DNA of 64,000 nucleotides, from contig CM049313.1 of assembly GCA_026874595.1 (NCBI GenBank), forward strand, positions 50,705,659 to 50,769,658, written 5' to 3'. This stretch comes from Sipunculus nudus. Taxonomy: Eukaryota > Annelida > Sipuncula > Golfingiida > Sipunculidae. The translations under genes were made by a program, and so were the position numbers. The notes under the pieces were generated by a model. It was given only the letters and a program-made list of their open reading frames with translations, was not told the DNA's origin and ran no database searches. Below are positions 12,021 to 24,070 of this stretch, in pieces (position 1 is the first letter of the stretch; the number at the start of each line of letters is the position of its first letter).

Positions 12021-13329
12021 GCTTCTGTTTATAACGCCGCTGTGTTTGATGTATGAGCTTTCTTATCTTAATGCTGTCAGTAAACAAGGTACATGTGCCA
12101 ATTTTGTCACACAAAAAAAGAATGTGTAACCTAAGCTGGTAGATAACATATGTGTAATTTTGAAGGTCATTGGTTACAGAACTCCCTTGGTAAAACTTTG
12201 TTTCATTTGCCGGATGTCCAAGTTGAATGTGTTTTGATTTCATTTCCTCAACGCCCACGTTATTAAACAAGAGGATATTACTTGTCGATAATAGAGCCCC
12301 CACCCTCCTACTCCCGGCTTCCCCTAAGCCGTCCCTGTTAACTTATGGTGTGATGTAGAAAAAGTACATTTGCCCATGTATCACTTAAGGAGGTCATCAT
12401 GATACAGAAACGTATAAAAAAGTGTGTGAACAAACTCAATGGCAAATTTGTCTGACAAATCTTTAGATTATTCATGGTACGGTTGCTTATTTTCTTTTAG
12501 GTATCCTCTTCGTTTGGTAGCATAGTGATGGGTAATGGGCGATTTTTTTATAACACAACATTACTTCCAAATGGGTCGGACTGCATACTTTTTATAATAT
12601 AATATTAATATCATTAATCAGACAATTTCCCTAACGATATTTGATAGTAAAAAAAAATATTTTTTAAATATCATTTTTAAACATATATATAAGTACGCGA
12701 CAGGTGTTTAAATGATGTTATTTTCTGGAATGTTCTCTCAATTCATCAAAAACTAGTTAAACTTTTTATTAGTGTATCTGCTTGGGTGGGCCAGAAATGC
12801 CAGAGGACTTAATTGTCCCAACATACAGTATTTGTATGATGTTCTTTGTTCTTCAGAATGTCTCTATATGTTGAAGTGAGCGTGCATATTCTGTAACTCG
12901 TAAACAACTGTTCTATGGCACAACGCCAGCTGGACAATAGGTCATCTCAGTGCATTTAGAATATTGGACTACTTGTTCAAGTAGCACAGTACACAGGTGT
13001 TAATTCTAACCTTAATAAATTTGGTATATAAGATACATTCACATTGTAAATGTTAATTGATTGCAAACCTGTGAAAAACCTAAATTGTTAAACTAAATTT
13101 CCGCTTAATTGAGTCATTGATTGAATTGTTATTGTACAGAATACACGTTTCCCGTGGTTCTTACTGAATGGTCCACTCTGGTGGGTTCTACCAAGGGTAT
13201 TTGGTGAATATTCGCATATATTTCTGGTCAACAATTAACAATGATTAACAATGTCCGGCGATAAGGAATGAAATACTATATTTCAAATTTTATGAGTTTT
13301 TGAACGACTTTGAAATGACGGAGCATTCG

Positions 13330-14157
13330 TGTTACGGATCATTGTTTTATTGTGCACACGGATGCTTCATGTGCTGTTGACATTTGGTTCATGTAACACG
13401 CGTAGCTCGTTGCTATGACAGCATCGCCTGGCCGAGTCGGCTGGCCCACGTGTGAACCCTGACACGGCGTTCTCTGTTCGAGATGTTTCCTGTAGCGTGT
13501 GTACTGCGTATTATGTATTATTCTTTTCGATTGTTCGTGAAAGGGCATTTTCCAGAGTTTTCGGATGAAAGGTTATAAATAGGGGCTGTGTTTTTAGAGC
13601 CGGGAGAGAGGTGAGAGAATATTTCAGCGGACATAGAAGCGTGTTAGTCAGTCTGTGTGACCTATTCCGATAAGTGCGGAAATTATAGATTTTCTTCTGG
13701 ATTTGTGACGAATCTTATTTGGTCTTCAGTTTACTTTCGGGATTGTTACAAGAGCTTTACATTGGACTGTTATTCTCCCAGAGAATTTGTGTGAACTATT
13801 CATACGGCTTATACATTTTAAAGGACTTGTCGCTGTGACAGTGGTGGTATCCATGTACTGTGCACTTTGTTTATTGGGCTTTGTGATTATATTGATTTGC
13901 TGTTGATTGTGTGATTATATTGATTTGCTATTGATACTATTGTTGTACTGTGATTGTATTGATTTGGTGTGTTGTATTGTTAGGGTTGATTTAGGAATAA
14001 ATTATAGTTATTTGTTAACAAAAAAACACTGACTTCTTTATTCATTCCCCTAGACATTTCACGCTGCCTATAGTGTTGCAGAATCTGATTTTTTTCTCCA
14101 TTACAAGATTTATGTTCATCACTCATACGTGATCTGTTGATATTAGGTTCCGTAACA
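13330..14157 (+). mobile_element. Solo LTR, family copy 2
   Basis: An 828 bp unit with TGTTAC...GTAACA termini, a TATAAA box at 13574-13579 upstream of the shared GGGGCTGTGT block, and AATAAA at 13996-14001. Flanking four bases (TTCG and TTTG) are a near but not exact target duplication. No gag or pol on either side, so a solo LTR, probably of a Ty3- or BEL-type element; type uncertain. Confidence 0.6.
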
Positions 14158-14282
14158 TTTGTTCGTTAGGTAACGGTGAATCTTACCATATTTAGCGAAA
14201 TAAACATCAAAGCGACGGACAGCTGATGTATTTTAAGATGTCTTTGGTCTCGTCATTTAAGTCAACACGTCGTGACTGTTTC

Positions 14283-14283
<1 letters not shown>

Positions 14284-14337
<54 letters not shown>

Positions 14338-14340
14338 GTA
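14284..14340. repeat. (AT)n and (GTAT)n microsatellite
   Basis: AT dinucleotide run grading into a short GTAT tetranucleotide run. No gene in the surrounding 14.2-15.2 kb. Confidence 0.9.
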
Positions 14341-15701
14341 TGAATTGTTTACTCGAGTTCTGTGCAAGGTACGAAGTTTGTTTCCTTCTCAAGTATTCCG
14401 AATGAGCTGATTAATTAAAAGCGAGGAAATGTTTAAATACGAAATGTATTGTAAAAATATCCCAAACCCCATTTTTCAAGCATCCCGTGACTAAATGGAC
14501 TATTTCCCCCCTCCGCTGGAGATACCCTTATACTCAAGTGTATATAATGGCAATAATATCAGGATTAATTTTTTAATATTTATGGCAGGCATGTTGCCTT
14601 GAGCGTGGTAAGATATTTGTTTGTCTGTTTGAAAATTTACTTTTAAAAAGATTAAAAACGAATTTTGTGATATTTTATGCAGGGTTGTAATAAGCAATGA
14701 ACAATCCATTCAATTCTTAATGTAATCTTGTTCAACATTATATTTTAATTTCCATTTAATGGATTTTATACCAGTTGGAATTCAAGTTGGTTAACCTGAA
14801 ACACATTTTTCAGAGAATCAAACAGAAAAAATTGATAACGATCATGGCGGAGGTTTATTCGTAGTGTCAGACTACTTTTCTAATAATTTTTTATTCAAAC
14901 CATAAAATATAAAAGGTCAAAAAATATCACACGTATAATCATATGATGATTTTCATCATTTTGGAACTTGAAGCGCAGATTACAAGTTTACATCTGCACC
15001 TTGCAAAAAAGAGTAGTGGGATTTGATATCTGGCCTGTTATGATCTGCATCTACTATCGCTCATTTATTAAAATTACAGTTTATACAACATATGAACATT
15101 TTTGTTCACCCCAATGGTTGTTTTATGATAAAACTTAATCACTTTATTTTGAAAAAGTTTTTATAAACTATCAAACAAATGCAACTCAAAAATGTCAAAG
15201 CTTGCTTTTCCATCATTAATCCTGGCACTTTTCAATTATAATCAGGCGGATTTCGAGATTAATTTATGTGGAAATAGCACTTATTTACGTGAAAGTAGCC
15301 CCGTTTTTTTCAGTCATATGAAACTGCCATATACTTCACAACCTTCTTACGGTATCGTGAAAGGCAGTGACCAACAGGTGCCAATTAATAGAAGGCCGTC
15401 CTACGACGGAGGGGGTGGGGGGGGGGGGTGCAAGAAGAAGCCTCCTTCATGATAATGTGAAAATGTATGCTTGAATAATAAGTAAAAGTATAAATGTATT
15501 AAATATATAAAGACACACCAAGATACCGCGTTAAAGCCAAATTGAAAAATGTAGGGGATGGGGTTTATGGAATATCACTGGCTTAAAATTCCTTTGTGGC
15601 GTATCCACAGCCTTCTTGGGCGCATTCAACCCAGGCAGCATTAAAATGCTTAAGAAGAAATTTTTCTACTATTGCCAGTTGCCCATTACCAGTAAACATT
15701 G

Positions 15702-15703
<2 letters not shown>

Positions 15704-15735
<32 letters not shown>
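15704..15735. repeat. (GA)n microsatellite
   Basis: Uninterrupted GA dinucleotides within the gene B intron. Confidence 0.9.
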
Positions 15736-15737
<2 letters not shown>

Positions 15738-16531
15738 GCCTTGGTGGGTGAAATGCTGAAAATTACTCCATACTCCGCCTTAAATATTGTCTAATGATTT
15801 TGCGTAGTGGTTCTTCTGGTATACCAGAAGGGACGAATAAAAGAGTCATTAAGAATAACATGCAGCTAAAAACTATGTTCACTCTTCCTATCTATCCTTT
15901 ATTTCTCAGTTGTCATACATGTGGAGTGTCATGGTTATGTAATATATGATATACAAATATTTTATCATGAAGAGAAGAGCAGAAAATTGTTACTGCATCA
16001 GCAATATACGGAAATGGCACGAACTCCCATGACAAGACCTGTGACCTGACCTCTTTGGTGTGTATTTTTTTGTTAATAAATCTATTATAAAACATCTTAG
16101 TTCATGAATAATAATTAAGAGTTAATGAAAATATGTGACTTAAGTATATTCTTTGTAACATTGTGGCTATATCGTTTAAGTTTTTTGGAACCAATATAAA
16201 ATTGAATATATTTGGGACCTTCTAACAATTAAACATATATGACAATACCATTAAGGTCAAGGACAGGTCATGTGACAAAGATAAACATGAGAACATGCAT
16301 GGCAGGCCAGAGAAAATCAACAGGATTAGAAGTTACAGCAATTTCTTTATAAAAGTACTCCTACAACATTTTGTTTTTGGTTAAGAACGGTTAATAAGGC
16401 ATTGTTGGTAAGAAATTTGCATAATTGCTTCAATCTTCTTCCTTTGTCCTGCAAATATCCCCAAGTACCCTCACTACGCTGTACCATAAGAGTTATGAAT
16501 CCATAACAGGAGAGAGCGCCCTTGTGGGTAA

Positions 16532-16640
16532 GAAATTGTTCAGGGCTTGCGTGGAAAACTCTCCGAAGTGGACGTGATTCCACAGACGGCTGATGATATA
16601 GAAAGGTTCCTCTTTAAAAATCCGAACGTTAAGGCCAAAA
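16532..16640 (+). other. Candidate exon-like frame cut by a MITE
   Basis: After a TTGTTCAG acceptor-like site, a frame reads GKLSEVDVIPQTADDIERFL and continues KNPNVKAK into the left terminus of the MITE at 16632. The composition is protein-like, but no donor, partner exon or family was found. It lies antisense inside the gene B intron. It may be an exon remnant interrupted by the insertion, or chance. Confidence 0.2.
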
Positions 16641-16976
16641 TGAAAAAAAAGTATGGTACTCAGGCACTTTTTTTCATAAATCAATGCGGGCGGGCGGTTT
16701 TTTTATTTTTAATTTTTTTGGTATGTTTTGATAAAAATGACAAATGATTAGGGAAAAGCATGATAATAACAGATTTATTTTGCTAAACAAGTAAAAGCCC
16801 TACATAAAAAAAGGAAATTGTATGACTTTATCTCCTTGAAAGAAATGTCCGAGCGGTTGCAGCACAAATTGGTAAGTTTCTATTGAAAATCAAAATAAAA
16901 ATTTTTATTTGGGGGGGGGGGGGTTAAAATTGATGTGGGCGGTGCCTGAGAACCATACCTTTTATTTTTCTTGGCC
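16632..16976. mobile_element. MITE with long terminal inverted repeats, copy 1
   Basis: Left end AAGGCCAAAATG then AAGTATGGTACTCAGGCAC. Right end, reverse-complemented, reads AGGCCAAGAAAAATAAAAGG then TATGGTTCTCAGGCAC. So there are inverted termini of about 36 bp bounding a ~345 bp non-coding body, which matches the copy at 53.15 kb. TA dinucleotides flank AGGCC/GGCC at both ends, compatible with a TA-target (Tc1/mariner-like) element. No transposase. Confidence 0.65.
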
Positions 16977-17600
16977 TAACTAGGCTTGCTTAACACCGTA
17001 CCAGTTGAGTCTAATTAGACTCACCTGCTGTGATGATTAGTTATAGCTTAAGTAAGGTTGTGGGGTTATTGCATTTTTGTGAGAGTTCAAGACAGACCAT
17101 CTGACAGAGAAACAGAGATTTTCTTGGCTGGTATTGACATTTAAAAACGAAGAGTCAGTTCTCGACGGGTCAAGTGTAATACTTAGAACTGGGAGTTTCC
17201 TAGTGATGAAATGTCACTAAACGCTGCCTACAAGCACATGTATTTATAGGTTTCATGAGATTTCCTTGGAGCCATTCCAGGGGTCTACATCCAGTATATT
17301 ACATTCATAGTTATATTGATATATTCAAATTATATTACTTTGACAAATATCAGATGAAATTTACAACACGTATATATCACATACTTATTAGGCACGTGCC
17401 CGTGGAACGATTAAAGTTCACGTGCGACCTTTAATTAGTCTAAGAAACTACCAAAGAATATATCAAGATCTAAGTATAAACATGCAATTGTGCTTTTATT
17501 GTAATTGATGAGAATGCTTCAGCTGCGACTGGCAGCCCTTTATCTTCCCAGTCGTTATGATGATCTACTGCACCCTTGTATCTGATCATGAAGTACTTAC

Positions 17601-17745
17601 CAACGGTGCCAGCAGCGAACAGACCCCCTGCTACGCCAATCGTTTCCCGGCCACATTCGCTACAGCGGCGACATTTTGCGCAGGAGCACTTGCATTTTGC
17701 TTTGTTGAGAGTAACACAGGCACTGTTACCTCCTCCGCAGCACAT
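17601..17745 (-). CDS. Gene B exon 1: nine-cysteine N-terminal module
   Basis: First coding exon of the second array gene, 48 codons plus one base, ending at a GTAAGT donor. It encodes Met-Cys-Cys, the invariant nine-cysteine pattern (core KCKCSCAKCRRCSEC) and a GRETIG motif, then a hydrophobic Gly/Ala tail (GGLFAAGTVG). Its nucleotide sequence differs from gene C exon 1 at ten positions. Eight are silent; the others change Arg-27 to His and Glu-30 to Val in C. That pattern indicates selection on the protein. The upstream 0.93 kb is shared with gene C, so the two likely share a promoter type. The cysteine spacing suggests metal binding, which is untested. Confidence 0.82.
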
Positions 17746-18673
17746 TTTATCGTCAAATTAGTGTTTTCAGCTGAAGAGCTTCAATAAATCCTCTCTGATC
17801 CAGATTCGGGATCTTGAACTAATGTTGAACACTCAGTTCAGTCTCTGGTGCCTTTATCACCGGGCTTTACTTGGTTGAATCAAATACGCGCTTACTTTGA
17901 ACAAAGAGGTTCACGTAGATCCCATTAAAACGTAAATGTCTTTATCTGAAGTTTTAAGGCTTTTCTCCAAATCTCAATAGAGGTTGTTCACCGGATCAGT
18001 CAAGGTCCGTGTGTTCTCCACTCAGCATTTATATTGTGAGGTATTTCATTCAGCGACAGGCTTTCAGAGTATCAGCTACGTCGTTCCATTGAATTGTGAC
18101 AGCCGAATAGCCAACAGTAAGCATACACACGTGCGGTAAGGTCTCTCTGCCTCGGTATTATTATCTATGACTTGGGAGCAGTGAGCTGTCACGCCTCAGC
18201 CTCTAAACAGCCTTGCACTCTGTGCAAATATTGTCACGAATTTTAGGTCACAACCTGCCGGTTTTTTTATTGGTCACATGGACTTCTATTGAGCACGTGA
18301 CCTCAAAACAGCGTGTGTTGCTCTTGAGGAGGCCCCCTATCTGTTTAGGAAGGCCGAAACCGCCTCTGTACACCGGTAGTTTCATGTGTGCGCAAACGTA
18401 CGGCACAGTTCACACATGGAAAGCATCAGTCGTGATGCTGTGTGATAAAATTTATCCGGTATAGCATTCCTATGGAATGTAACAAATACGACAGCCGATG
18501 TTTACTCCCCACAAAGTCTGTATGGTTATGTGTAGCAGGCGATCTAAGTGGTCGTTGCCTTTCCCGCCAGTTTGAATTCCCGCCACTTTACGTACCTGTC
18601 GTTTTGGGCGCAGTAAATTATTGCAAAATAAAGGATTTGACCTTTGTTTTGTACATGATTGCTGACCCATAAC
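17746..18673 (-). promoter_or_regulatory. Gene B upstream region, duplicated copy
   Basis: Counterpart of the block upstream of gene C. CACGTG motifs at 18128-18133 and 18294-18299 correspond to those in the other copy. Similarity ends near 18673, where both copies carry a GACCCATAA-like stretch and then diverge. Confidence 0.5.
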
Positions 18674-20010
18674 ATTTTGCACTATTGGGTAGAAAATTTC
18701 GAGAGTATTCACTTCAGGTTTGCATCCACAGAGTATATTTATCGTGATAACTGGCTCACGTCAGTGTTAAAACTGCATGGTTTAAGTGGCTGTGGGAGGT
18801 AATATAAATCAAACCCAATAAATGTGCCCGCCTACGATATTGAGACACGTCTGCCTGGCGAGGATGGTATCTGCTTTCTTAAAGTTCTCTCCTCGCCGAC
18901 ATTATTATGTTTACGAAGCGCGCCCTGTAAGGCGATGGTGCATATCAATTGAATTACAACCGGCATGGAAAACAGACATAGTTTAAGGTTTGTTTCATAA
19001 CATCGGTTCAGTTGATACACCTGATAAATAAATATTATGAAATATAGCAGAGGCTGATTTCAGGTGTGAAAGGAAACCAGGATATGTAAATTGTAGATAA
19101 GTGAGTCTTCTTAATAATGATAATCATAATATAAATAATGTAAATATTCATAAATATCAATAATTTGTTCCTTTGGTTGGTTTCATGTTTTATTTTATTA
19201 TTTATATTCTCGTTTTAAAATATTCACGATTTTATTCCAACCTGTGTGGTTGTGACTCGTTCTCTGCATGGTTTCGCAAAACCAGACAAATTATACAATT
19301 TTCCACTTATAAGAATCTGATCTCGTTTATCAAAGTGATTTTTAAATAAATTATGATAAATAATAGATGGATAATAAATCTAGAACCAGTCGGCTCGGGC
19401 AGAGGGTCGTACTATCTAGATTGAATTTTGACATCTTCCTGACGAAATCATAACTTTCGTTAAATTAGGGTAATCAAATAAGGTTAGTATTTAATTATGC
19501 GCTGAAAAGTGTTTTTCAACCGGTGCGTTTTCAATAAGAAAAAGACTCTACAGGTTATTTAGGCATAGATGAACACTGCAAGATCACATCCGTGTATCAG
19601 TCATTTTGCTGTGCGTGGCCTTGGTCTCCACTGAATGAGTGCCCTCGCATATCTGACTAACAAAGAAATCTTTGCTTGCGTGCACTTACGACTGACTCCC
19701 TTTTATAATGTACGCCCATACTCCGTTTGCATGATGTACAGACGTTCAGACAGCGTGACGGGCAGTGTTTGTCCACACCGCGGGACAGATGCTCACCAAT
19801 GAATAGTTTGTGATTGTCCTGTACCAAGGCTGAGATTAAGTCACGTGTAGACATACACTGTGCATAACTCCTGTGACGTGGTTGTATTCAGACCTCTTCA
19901 CGTTTAACTTTATATAATATTGCCTTGCCACTTACATATATCTTTATGAAAATGAAAGGGTTAAAAACAGAACGTTATATATATGTATTTTTATTACATT
20001 AAACATTAAC
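18674..20010. other. Intergenic, no gene seen
   Basis: Upstream of the gene B promoter copy. AT-rich with scattered short frames. An AATCTAGA...TCTAGATT inverted pair at 19377-19421 is the only structure noted. Confidence 0.4.
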
Positions 20011-20012
20011 AT

Positions 20013-20015
20013 GAG

Positions 20016-20058
<43 letters not shown>

Positions 20059-20105
20059 CATATATAATATATATATATTTTATATATACATACATATATA
20101 CATAC

Positions 20106-20180
<75 letters not shown>
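20013..20180. repeat. Long (AT)n / (ATAC)n microsatellite
   Basis: About 165 bases of AT and ATAC units. It generates Ile/Tyr-rich frames on both strands that are not genes. Confidence 0.9.
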
Positions 20181-20181
<1 letters not shown>

Positions 20182-22325
20182 CGGAGCAAAGAACTGTTGT
20201 TGTTCCTGCAATTACTGAGCCCATTTGATGGGTTTGTTCTTATACATTTGGGTTACTGTAGTTCCTTCAAATATTACCTTTGCATGTAGGCCTATAATCC
20301 GATCGGTTGCAAAGAAATGTGCGAATAATACCAGAACTGCGAGCTTCCTATTAGTTGAAACGTTATATTTAAACATGTTAACATTTATATGTAACATATG
20401 AACAGGCAATTGATTTTTAATTCTGCAGGAAGGCCAACCTCCAAATAACAAAAAAATGATTTATAGATGTATCAACAGATGGCGTTGCCGTGCCACTGGA
20501 AAGAAACCTGCTGTCTTCACATGGCAATGGAGAGGAATATGTACACAGAACAGTCAAGTTCACATTAACATACCTTCTAATGCAATATTTCTATTTGCTC
20601 TGATCTCTTTATGTGGATCTGTATCCTTGTACGCCCATCTAAAATGAGTGATATGTGATGGTTCTCTCCGTGAAGGACCAGCATGATTTCATGCAAAACT
20701 ACTGGTCTATATCAGATATCTAATACTAGTGTATGAGTTTATGCATGAAAACGCTAGTATATCATTGTTGAGACTATATTCGCATAGTATGTTTAAGCAG
20801 AAGAGCCATGATACGAGTATATTCGTCGATAATCACGTCAATCTGGAGAGTAGTTATTCAGGGACTTTTAGTCTGCAAAAAAAAATGTATAAAATCCGTG
20901 AATTAATCTTCATTGATTGCGGGTTCTCCTGTACCAGTGATTTTCACCAGATGGCGCCACTCAAATCTTGCAAACACGAGCAGCTTCAGGGAAAAAATCA
21001 ATCGTGGTATTTTGTCACCGCAGTTTTTACCCATTGAGAGGTAGTTATCATATGCTTGGCAGGACCAAAAAAAGCGCTCGTCTCAGCTGGGTGGTCGCGT
21101 TATCTGAGTGTTCTTGAAGTGAGGTTTTATTGTATGCCATTCCGTACCTTATTCCTGGAAACCCTGGGAGATCACTGTTCTGCATGCTATCAGATAAGCA
21201 CAGCTGTAACTTAGTTACTCCATCCGCGGGTTAGTTATAAGCAAACATGTGTATTTACAACTCATTTAGTGCTTATTCCACATCACAATCTCACGTATCC
21301 TACTTTGCTTTTAAATGTACCGGTGCACCCTCAACAGACTATCTATGTGCGTGAGAATTCAAAACAAATGTTGAAGGATTTAGTGTTATTCATCTGTCAA
21401 GGCGTATATCTACGTGGTACACGGTATCTCACACACCAGAACAAAACAGAATAAAGAACACATTCCCGGGTTAATGTTGTGTCAGCTTTACAGCAAAATA
21501 TAGCAAATGTTGTATGAAGATACCTTCTTGAATGCTAGCTGCAATCTGGTTGAACATGTTGTATGATATTTTTCAGGTCTTCTCTCCCATTCTTCTTCCA
21601 TTGGTATGTACCAAAGAATAGTGTTATATAATAGACTAGGCTTAGAAGCTATGCCTGGGCATATAGGCAGAAGCACAAGGATATAGACATTATATGATAA
21701 TAAGTACATGTATAATTATAGACTGCACAGTCATTTCCAGGTAAACATCCACAAAGATGGTGATAAATTTATATTGTCTTAGTCTGACTACATCTTGGTT
21801 GTTAGTATCTCCTGGCTTTTTACTTAAGTTATTTGAAATAGGCATTCGCTATGGGTACAATGACTGGACATCCGGAGTACGAGAATCCTCTGGCCAAAAA
21901 TGATCATGTACTAAATACAGCGCCACCTGTTGTTCACTGTGCTTCAAATAGATCTAACTTTTATTTTGCACAGATGTAACCAGGATCTGTTGCCAATGAA
22001 CAATGGATAGTTTACTAAACCTTTCTCACACATCAGATACCCTTTTTTGTTCGAACTATCACTGCGAGACTTGGCAGTTCGTTTGTTCTCGGCGAAGACG
22101 AGACTTTTAAAGGTATCCTACTTTAATTCCTGTTATGGGCGTGCCCCCATGCGTATTGCTTCTTAACTAATGGTCAGTTAGTCAACGAAATAGCTTAGCA
22201 GATTAATTTGTGCCTTGGGAATGTCCAAGGGCTACTCTGGTGTCGCACTCCTGTGCCTTTATCGATCCCCAATTGTGTGGTGTTTTTTTTTTGTCCCAAC
22301 CATTTTTTAATACACAAACGGTCAT
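20181..22325. other. Intergenic, no gene supported
   Basis: Several frames of 60-100 codons occur (for example around 20.73-21.04 kb), but none has splice context, biased composition or a recognisable motif. Confidence 0.4.
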
Positions 22326-22682
22326 TAATCAGGGATCAAGGTCTCCGCAGCTCGCGAAGGCTTCGCTGTTGACAGCAAATTTCCCCGCGGGTCGTTGCAA
22401 GGTGGGTGTCGCAGGTGCAAGTGGAGAAACTCAAAGGAACACAGGGTGTCAGCAGATAAAAGTCTGACTAATCACGCATATCCCTGTCTCTCTATTATAA
22501 ACAAAAGACCGCTGACTGACTTGTTCTACATTTGTAAATACAGTTCACGTGCTTACCTGACAGTCACACATGACACATTTGCAGCACGGGTAAGGTCCGG
22601 AAAATGTTTTCCATTGCGTGTAGCCTTTGATCTGGTGGAATGGTTTGACCTGAAATGCAACCATCCAGATGTTGAAACATGA
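22326..22682 (+). other. Open frame of uncertain status
   Basis: A frame stays open for about 115 codons after a TTAATCAG acceptor-like site. It includes the GC-richer segment AREGFAVDSKFPRGSLQ, and later GGCRRCKW and FDLVEWFDLKC. An overlapping frame is open for part of it. A GCAAG|GTGGGT donor-like site at 22400 could end a short exon. Not recognised; converges on gene A from the opposite strand. Confidence 0.2.
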
Positions 22683-23248
22683 CACATATTCCCTTTGTAT
22701 TTGCATTCATATATTCCCTGCGCTACGTAAAACACACCAATTTTTTATCATCTCATATCTGGTCAACCAAAATGTTGGCGGAGGTATGCCGTCTATGAGT
22801 GCACTCTAATTTATAATGTGGAATTTCAGAAATGTCTTCATTATAAACCTGTTGATATACCGCCGCTGTTTTCATGCTGAATAATTCCGATGTTTCCTCA
22901 TAACACGGAGTAGGTCACGACCGTGATATCAGCAACATATACACTGCAACGTTCATTCAAATGTTGGTTTCTAGCAGAAAGCAGAAACATAAGTATCCTG
23001 TCAAATGACAGCAAGCCCAGTGATTTACATTTTTTCTTCAAAAGTGTTGTTCGCTGTTCTTCAGATTGCATGTATCCTTCACCACAGGGTTGTTTTCTTT
23101 TTCATACGCATAAACAATAAAATGTACCATTTGAATTATTGTGTCTTTTTTTATATCACATTTGGAGTCATCAAGAAAGTATCTGATTTTTTTCAAGATT
23201 AAATCAATCTTACTAGTATTTGTGTTCATGAGTGGTAAACGTAATGAA

Positions 23249-23763
23249 TTACTGTACGGTACATTCTTCATTTGCGGCTCTCGCTAGTGACGCCCCCTGG
23301 GAGTCGGTAGAACAAGTAGACATACTGCGGGATGTACGCCGGTATGGCGACGGTTTAAACACCGGTGTCAGACTGGTCAAATTCTCTTCAGTGGGGGGTG
23401 GAGTGGCGGATTCTTCGCCTTCAGTATCAGTAGAGACACTTCTCTGGAGACGTTTCCTACCCTGATCTGATATACTCCTGGAGTATTTCGTCGGTAAATG
23501 CAGAGGTTTTTCCGTTTCCAACGGTTCCTCAGACAGAGACACACTGCGAGCATATCTTGTCGGGATGTGGATGGGCTTGGGACTTGCTTCCGACGATGTT
23601 GTTCCCGACACCGATGCACTTCTAGAATATCTTGTCGGTATATGCATAGGATCAACGCCCAAATTGTTCTGTGAACTGTCGGCACCTTCCGGTGAAGAGT
23701 CGGAGGTGTCCGAGCTGACACTAAAACTTCGCCGACGACTTTGAAATCTGGCTGCTGTTGATC
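23249..23763 (-). CDS. Gene A exon 2: RSxS-repeat region and CaaX terminus
   Basis: Terminal coding exon, joined in phase 1 through a pyrimidine-rich acceptor (TTTACAG) to the exon at 28.6 kb across a 4.75 kb intron; the spliced protein is 219 residues. It opens with a basic RRRSFSVSSDTS segment. Three H-x-P-T-[RK]-Y-x-R-S-x-S units follow (MHIPTRYSRSASVS, IHIPTRYARSVSLS, LHLPTKYSRSIS). A QRSVSTD site, an acidic/Pro-rich linker, a divergent VFKPSPYRRTSRSMS unit and a Ser/Thr tail come next. The chain ends NEECTVQ, and C-T-V-Q fits a CaaX prenylation box. The RSxS sites resemble basophilic-kinase and 14-3-3 motifs, which is inference. The protein is low-complexity and polar, with no membrane segment. 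It has one more repeat unit than gene B. Function unknown. Confidence 0.8.
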
Positions 23764-24070
23764 CTGTAAATATAATAAAAAATCAGGAGACATGAGACTT
23801 TTTGATAATCTATAAAATTATTAAAAATTGTCAGACCTTTAATATATAAAACACTTTGAATATATCTGTTATAAGGCATAACCCAACACGAGGCCCCACA
23901 ATTTTTAACAATATCAATTTGAAATATGAGTCTTAAAATAAGAAGAAAATGAAAAAAATACATACTTCAAGTTAATATATAATTGACTTACTATCAATCT
24001 GCATACCTAAAACCAGTATGCATAAATTATTAACATTCATTTTTATATAATCATATTCGTTTGTATTAGG

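Larger units (their letters stand above)
9120..17600 (-). other. Gene B intron, transposon-rich
   Basis: An 8.5 kb intron bounded by a GTAAGT donor and ATTACAG acceptor. It holds two LTR copies, a TA-flanked MITE, a poly-C element fragment, (AT)n and (GA)n arrays and a possible tRNA-derived SINE. Between these (about 9.2-9.6, 11.25-11.85, 12.05-13.3, 14.4-15.7 and 15.8-16.5 kb) I see no further exon of this gene and nothing else recognisable, apart from homopolymer G runs near 15.41 kb and 16.91 kb. Confidence 0.6.
17480..18673. repeat. Segmental duplication, copy 2 (with 5984-7163)
   Basis: Partner of the first-exon and promoter duplication. The left boundary lies inside the intron (ATGCAATTGTGCTTTTATTG shared), and the right boundary lies in upstream DNA. 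Confidence 0.75.

Noticed and set aside
11854-12303. 149-codon minus-strand frame with Gly and Pro runs
   Set aside because: Crosses two homopolymer runs inside a repeat fragment; no motif and length depends on the homopolymers.
19944-20189. Ile/Tyr repeat frame
   Set aside because: Translation of an AT/ATAC microsatellite.
23232-23793. Alternative frames over gene A exon 2
   Set aside because: Not conserved with gene B; the chosen frame is.
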